NCBI RefSeq assembly: GCF_002811925.1
Contig: NZ_NPDS01000002.1
Location: 372,001-436,000, forward strand
DNA: 64,000 nucleotides
Direction of reading: 5' to 3'
DNA from: Leptospira barantonii
GTDB lineage: Bacteria > Spirochaetota > Leptospiria > Leptospirales > Leptospiraceae
Under the pieces are notes generated by a model, which saw only the letters and a list, made by a program, of their open reading frames with translations, did not search any database and had not been told where the DNA came from. Of this stretch, positions 56,326 through 64,000 are shown piece after piece (position 1 is the stretch's first letter; each line of letters opens with the position of its first letter). A program made the translations under genes and the position numbers.

Positions 56326-56943
56326 TTAAATTTCTTTCAATTCTCGGGTTAAATTTTCTCTGGCCGAAATTTCGAAACGTTCGAAAAAGAATTTCGTTTT
56401 GTAAATTCTTTCCAAATTGAGAAAGTAATTCAGAACTTTTTTCCGGCCTTGGGAATAATCCTTGTCCGAATAAATCGAATATTCCATTCTTATGTTTTTA
56501 TAATATTTCGAATAGACGTTCCAGCTTTGTCCCAAAATTGACAAATCTGCATCTGTAAATAAATTCGTATCGTGATCTTCGCTTTGGGAATGACCTTTGG
56601 TCGAAAGAATCTGTGATTTGCAGGATAGAATTCGTTTTTCCGGAAATCCGATTTCACGAAGCCTTTTTTCGGCGAGGTCTGCGCTTTGTTCTTCGTTGTC
56701 GCTCCGGGATACGTCGTAAATGACGTCGTGGTAATACATGGTAAAGAGGACACAATCCCGGTCGGTTGTGAAATTTTTTATTTCTAAAAGCAGAGAAGCG
56801 AGAGCTTCGAGATGCGAAATATTATGATAATGATGGTGTGGTTCGGAGTAACGGGTATCGATTTCCTTCCAATGAGTCTCGATCAAATCGGAGTCGGAGG
56901 AATATCGGGAAGCCGTTTCAATGAATGTTTGTTTGAGGTTCAA
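56326..56943 (-). CDS. predicted HD-superfamily metal-dependent phosphohydrolase
   Basis: A 205-residue all-helical protein with HHHYHNISHLEALASLL, the doublet MYYHDVIYD (His-Asp) and TDADLSILG, the pattern of the predicted HD-superfamily hydrolases related to YedJ/nucleotidases. Substrate unknown. The start codon is TTG at 56943; the only plausible ribosome site, GGAG, is inside the palindromic repeat at 56946-56961. Confidence 0.82.
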   Translation of the reverse strand: MNLKQTFIETASRYSSDSDLIETHWKEIDTRYSEPHHHYHNISHLEALASLLLEIKNFTTDRDCVLFTMYYHDVIYDVSRSDNEEQSADLAEKRLREIGFPEKRILSCKSQILSTKGHSQSEDHDTNLFTDADLSILGQSWNVYSKYYKNIRMEYSIYSDKDYSQGRKKVLNYFLNLERIYKTKFFFERFEISARENLTRELKEI

Positions 56944-56945
56944 GT

Positions 56946-57108
56946 TGTAGGAGCTCCGACAGTCTTATCGTGAAAGTGGCGAGCCCCACCCGTGTAGGGT
57001 GGAGGTGGAGAGGTGGCGGGAAAGAAAATCACGGCAAATCTTCCATATCAGAAAAATCAAAATTGAACAAGAAGAAAAATAATTTCAAAATTTGTAGGAA
57101 CTCCGACA
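56946..57108. repeat. small dispersed repeat element, copy 1
   Basis: The stretch is bounded by two 16-base near-palindromes, TGTAGGAGCTCCGACA (56946-56961) and TGTAGGAACTCCGACA (57093-57108). Between them is a GC-rich hairpin, CCACCC (56986-56991) with GGGTGG (56997-57002). A second copy with the same palindrome family lies at 63039-63235. No gene is inside. It resembles short palindromic intergenic repeats I recall from Leptospira, and could be a MITE-like element. Confidence 0.6.
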
Positions 57109-57134
57109 AATCCCGCCGCGACTCGACAAAACCC

Positions 57135-57150
57135 GCGCGTTCAAACGCGG
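57135..57150 (-). terminator. probable terminator of glyS
   Basis: CGCGTT and AACGCG (57136-57149) form a 6-bp GC-rich hairpin just downstream of the glyS stop codon on the minus strand. In minus-strand direction it is followed by GGGTTTTG, a short T run. Confidence 0.5.
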
Positions 57151-57168
57151 ATTCTTCCTTGTTTCTTC

Positions 57169-58563
<1,395 letters not shown>

Positions 58564-58665
58564 GAGTCCAGAATTCTGTCCCGGATTCGGGAATAAAGTA
58601 TTTTAATTCTTCGCATCGAAGGATTTCTTGTTTGCCTACGCCCCTTGTTCGGGTCAAATGGTTGA

Positions 58666-60362
<1,697 letters not shown>

Positions 60363-60366
<4 letters not shown>

Positions 60367-61129
60367 GTTTCGACGTCGCGCTCCTCGGATTTTTATCCAT
60401 TCTTCCTTGGGGATTTTTTTTGATTCTTCTTTTTCCGGGAAAGAATACCCAGCAAAGAATCTTCCTGATTTTACTCGCGCTTTTCTTGGGATATCTTTCA
60501 ACCGAGATCGTTTTAAAATTGCATCCGATCTTTTGGCCGGATGTAAAACTCGCGGCGCCCAAACGAAGCGGACATATTCTCACGCAAACCGCGCATATCG
60601 CGTTCATTCAAGCGGGGATGATGGAAGAATTCTGCAAAGGAATTTTAATCTTAACGGCCGGACTTTTGTTCGCGTTTGATTGGAAGACATACAAGTTCAA
60701 AAAAGAAATGGTTTTGATCGGCGGATTCGTCGCTTTAGGATTTGCGGGAATCGAAAACGCGAATTATATTTTTTCCGCAAAGGAAGAAGATCGAATCGCG
60801 ATGTTCGTGGGAAGAACGATCCGATCCTCGAACGCGCACTTTCTGATCAATCTATGTTTTGCGTTGGCCTTTGTAAAATCCAATCATAAGGACACAAGGG
60901 ATAGACCTCTGTTCTTGTTTCTCGCTTTTTTACTCGCGGTTTCTCAACACGGACTTTTCAATTTTTTCGTATTACCTCAATCCAGATTCGGCGGTTGGCT
61001 TTCAACGGCTCTCTTCGTGGGAATCTGGGTTTGGATCGTAAGGGACTTCCGGACTTTCATTCAAGAGGATGAAATCGTAAGTGACACTCCGATCAACGCG
61101 GAAATCTTGGATGAGACCCGAGAAACGAC

Positions 61130-61133
<4 letters not shown>
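60363..61133 (+). CDS. PrsW-family intramembrane metalloprotease
   Basis: A 256-residue protein with about seven helices. The conserved motifs are MMEEFCKGILI (Glu-Glu and Lys), GIENANYIF, HFLINLCFALAF and SQHGLFNFF, the pattern of PrsW/PF13367 proteases. Family members cleave anti-sigma factors or other membrane substrates; no anti-sigma target is in this window. It starts within the end of the TonB-like gene (ATGA overlap) and overlaps prmA by four bases. Confidence 0.82.
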
Positions 61134-62032
<899 letters not shown>

Positions 62033-62036
62033 TTCA

Positions 62037-63023
62037 ATGAAACACTACGACGTATTCGGAGTCGGCAACGCACTCGTGGATATTTTAGTTCCGACGGAAG
62101 ACGTATTCATCAAACGTCTCGGCTTCGATAAGGGAATCATGACCTTGGTCGATTCCGAAAAACAAGCGGGAGTTTTAGTCGCGCTTGAAGGAAGTAAACA
62201 AGAACTTCGTTCCGGCGGAAGCGCGGCCAATACGATGATCGCTCTCGCCAATTCCGGCGGAACCGGAACTTATACCGGAAAAGTCTCCAAGGATACTTAC
62301 GGAGAATTTTACAAACAGGATATGGAAAACGCGGGGATTCTTTTCGAAGTCGCTCCCGAAGATCAAGGCCATACCGGAACCTGTGTCGTATTAACGACTC
62401 CGGACGCGGAAAGAACCATGCTCACGCACTTGGGAATTTCCATCACATTACAAAAATCTGATGTGGATCTTTCCAAACTCAAGGCATCTAGCATTTCCTA
62501 CATCGAAGGTTATCTCTGGGACGGACAGGGAACCAAAGAAGCTTCCCTTTTGACGATGGAAGAATCCAAAAAGAACGGGGTCAAAGTCGCTTACACTTAC
62601 AGCGATCCTTTCTGCGTGAACCGTTCCCGCGAGGACTTTGTTCGCTTAACAAAAGACTACTTTGATATCGTTTTCTGCAACGCGGAAGAAGCCAAAGCCC
62701 TTTCTCAAAAAGAGGATAAGCTCGAAGCGTTGAAGTTCATCGCCGGTTTGTCCCCTCTCGTATTTATGACCGATTCGGCAAACGGCGCTTACTTTGCGGA
62801 GAATGGGACGATTTCGCACGTGGATGGATTCCCCGTAAAACCGATCGACACGACCGGTGCCGGAGACTGTTTTGCGGCGGGTGTTCTTTACGGACTTACG
62901 CACGGTTTCAGTTTGGAAAAATCCACTCGTTGGGGAAACTACGTCGCGTCTAGAATCGTACAAGAAATCGGTCCGAGACTCGGAATCAAACTGATGGGAC
63001 GTCAGGAAGAGATTCTGAAGTAA
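62037..63023 (+). CDS. PfkB-family sugar/adenosine kinase
   Basis: A 328-residue ribokinase-fold enzyme. GVGNALVDILVPTED at the start, SGGSAANTMIALANSGG, and the catalytic TTGAGDCFAAGVLYGLTHG (about residues 278-296, with the Asp base). The sequence resembles bacterial adenosine kinase: AK uses the same family. Substrate adenosine is likely but could be another nucleoside or sugar. Last gene of the prmA operon; followed by a palindromic repeat. Confidence 0.85.
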   Translation: MKHYDVFGVGNALVDILVPTEDVFIKRLGFDKGIMTLVDSEKQAGVLVALEGSKQELRSGGSAANTMIALANSGGTGTYTGKVSKDTYGEFYKQDMENAGILFEVAPEDQGHTGTCVVLTTPDAERTMLTHLGISITLQKSDVDLSKLKASSISYIEGYLWDGQGTKEASLLTMEESKKNGVKVAYTYSDPFCVNRSREDFVRLTKDYFDIVFCNAEEAKALSQKEDKLEALKFIAGLSPLVFMTDSANGAYFAENGTISHVDGFPVKPIDTTGAGDCFAAGVLYGLTHGFSLEKSTRWGNYVASRIVQEIGPRLGIKLMGRQEEILK

Positions 63024-63038
63024 GAGTTAAGAGAAAGA

Positions 63039-63235
63039 CTTTGTCGGAGTTCCGACAAAGCCGAACGCGAAAATTCTACTTTACAAAAGTTGAATTTTCT
63101 GCTAGAGAAAAATTCGTCGAAGTTTTCCCACAAGCCAAGAGCTCAGCGCCTCGCTCTCTATGGATCGCTCGTCATCACCTCCTCCCTAACTCGGGTGGGG
63201 GCGGTTTTTGTTTTTGTCGGAATTCCGACAAAAAC
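63039..63235. repeat. small dispersed repeat element, copy 2
   Basis: Left boundary: a 22-base palindrome with 10-base arms CTTTGTCGGA/TCCGACAAAG (63039-63060). Right boundary: a perfect 26-base palindrome centred on GTCGGAATTCCGAC (63210-63235). Between them lies CCTCCC-TAACTC-GGGTGG (63181-63198), a GC-rich hairpin followed by T-rich sequence, which could act as a terminator. It has the same structure as the copy at 56946-57108. Confidence 0.65.
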
Positions 63236-63237
63236 GC

Positions 63238-64000
63238 TCAAGGACAACTTAGATTGACTTGAACTTCGGAACGAGGTGCGTTATCCGGAACCGTAAAGGT
63301 GGTTTCTCTGACGACCGTTTCCGGATAACCGTCCACTCTCGCCAAATCTCCCAAACAACGAAGTCTGTATTCTCCAGGATGAATGTATTTCATCTTTGTC
63401 GCTCCGCCTTGAACGGGAGAAGCCATCAAAGGAAGTTTATTACTCATATCGAGTTCCACGGAACGATAAACTCCGTAGTAGTGTGTAGTCGAAGCGGTTC
63501 CACCTAACACAGTCAAGCTGGACGCGATTTCGGGGCGGATGATTCTCGAGCGAATCAAAAGACCGCCGCCCATATCGGATTCTCCGTTGTGATTGCTGTC
63601 ACTTTTCCAATCGCTTACGCCGACTAACGTTCTTACCCCGCCCAAACTGGAAACGTAAGAATGAACCATTAGGTTTTCCTTCAGGTTGATTCTCACTTCC
63701 AAAATATAAGGATCGAATCCGGGATAAACGATCATGTCCTCGTCTCCGCTATCCGCGGTATAAAGCGCTGGGAACACAAGAGGAGGGAAGATCGTTTTTG
63801 TAGTCGCGTCCGCTCCGGGTTTATAACTCAAACGAGGAACGATATTGATTCCCGGAACTCTATAGTTGTCGAACAAGGTAAGATTGGAAAACGTAAGCCC
63901 CGGCTCGGTCGCCCAAGCGGTAACCAAGTTTCTAAGATACAAACCCGTATAATAAAATTGAACGGGACCGTTTCCGAAAGAACCCCAGTCCGTTGCCGAA
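63238..64000 (-). CDS. unrecognised protein, 5' end cut by window
   Basis: The frame is open from 64000 to the stop at 63238 on the minus strand, so the start lies beyond the window. The 254-residue visible portion has a beta-rich, surface-like look (LRNLVTAWATEPGLTFSN, VYRSVELDMSNKLPLM, GGATKMKYIHPGEYRLRCLG, then VRETTFTVPDNAPRSEVQV) and ends LSCP. The C-terminal part resembles a carbohydrate-binding or Ig-like domain, which is inference. Stop codon is two bases from the perfect palindrome of the repeat element. Confidence 0.65.
   Translation of the reverse strand, partial: SATDWGSFGNGPVQFYYTGLYLRNLVTAWATEPGLTFSNLTLFDNYRVPGINIVPRLSYKPGADATTKTIFPPLVFPALYTADSGDEDMIVYPGFDPYILEVRINLKENLMVHSYVSSLGGVRTLVGVSDWKSDSNHNGESDMGGGLLIRSRIIRPEIASSLTVLGGTASTTHYYGVYRSVELDMSNKLPLMASPVQGGATKMKYIHPGEYRLRCLGDLARVDGYPETVVRETTFTVPDNAPRSEVQVNLSCP

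Overview
The window looks like chromosomal DNA of a Leptospira species, a diderm spirochaete. The reasons are the base composition and AT-rich intergenic regions, many exported lipoproteins with relaxed spirochaete-type lipoboxes, a large surface lipoprotein made of Ig-like and FG-GAP repeats, an Omp85-type barrel, and intergenic palindromes of the TGTAGGA/TCCGACA type that I recall from Leptospira genomes. No rRNA, tRNA, CRISPR array, transposase or phage gene was seen. Both ends cut a gene: a SpoIIE-type phosphatase on the left and an unrecognised protein on the right.

Layout. From 0 to 9.4 kb: phosphatase fragment, a 44-residue peptide gene, two membrane proteins (GT-C-like and DUF445), a DUF1801/AlkD-like pair, pirin, DUF1330, a TauE/SafE permease with an added C-terminal domain, and small exported or membrane proteins. 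From 9.4 to 12.9 kb: an accessory-looking cassette of two flavoprotein monooxygenases divergent from a TetR regulator. From 12.9 to 21.1 kb: HtrA-like protease, Rrf2 regulator with a palindrome at its start, membrane adenylate cyclase, ABM protein, nitronate monooxygenase, GT-C-like protein, DUF1145-like protein, amidohydrolase and a cysteine-rich lipoprotein. From 21.1 to 27.1 kb, on the minus strand: a lipid-trafficking-like operon (MlaC/HpnM-like protein, RND permease, lipoprotein) with an exported protein and a TIGR04282-type transferase upstream. From 27.3 to 36.6 kb: small metabolic and membrane genes. From 36.9 to 43.8 kb: the 1423-residue repeat lipoprotein, an Omp85-like barrel and a lipoprotein.

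The most unusual block is 44.4-53.6 kb, five collinear genes with tight spacing. They form two parallel modules. Module 1 is a circularly permuted ATP-grasp protein, a separate alpha-E protein, and a transglutaminase-DUF2126 protein. Module 2 is a fused ATP-grasp/alpha-E protein and a stand-alone transglutaminase. These families are known from comparative genomics as predicted amidoligase/peptide-modification systems, but their product is unknown. Directly downstream lies a lipoprotein gene broken by one in-frame stop.

From 54.3 to 64 kb: acetyltransferase, DUF2141 protein, HD-domain hydrolase, glycyl-tRNA synthetase, then an overlapping cluster of a TonB-like membrane protein, a PrsW-like protease, PrmA and a PfkB/adenosine kinase. 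Two intergenic regions (56.95-57.11 kb and 63.04-63.24 kb) are each bounded by the same palindrome family with a GC-rich hairpin inside, and look like copies of a small dispersed element.

All assignments come from reading the sequence. No database search was run, so family names rest on recognised motifs.
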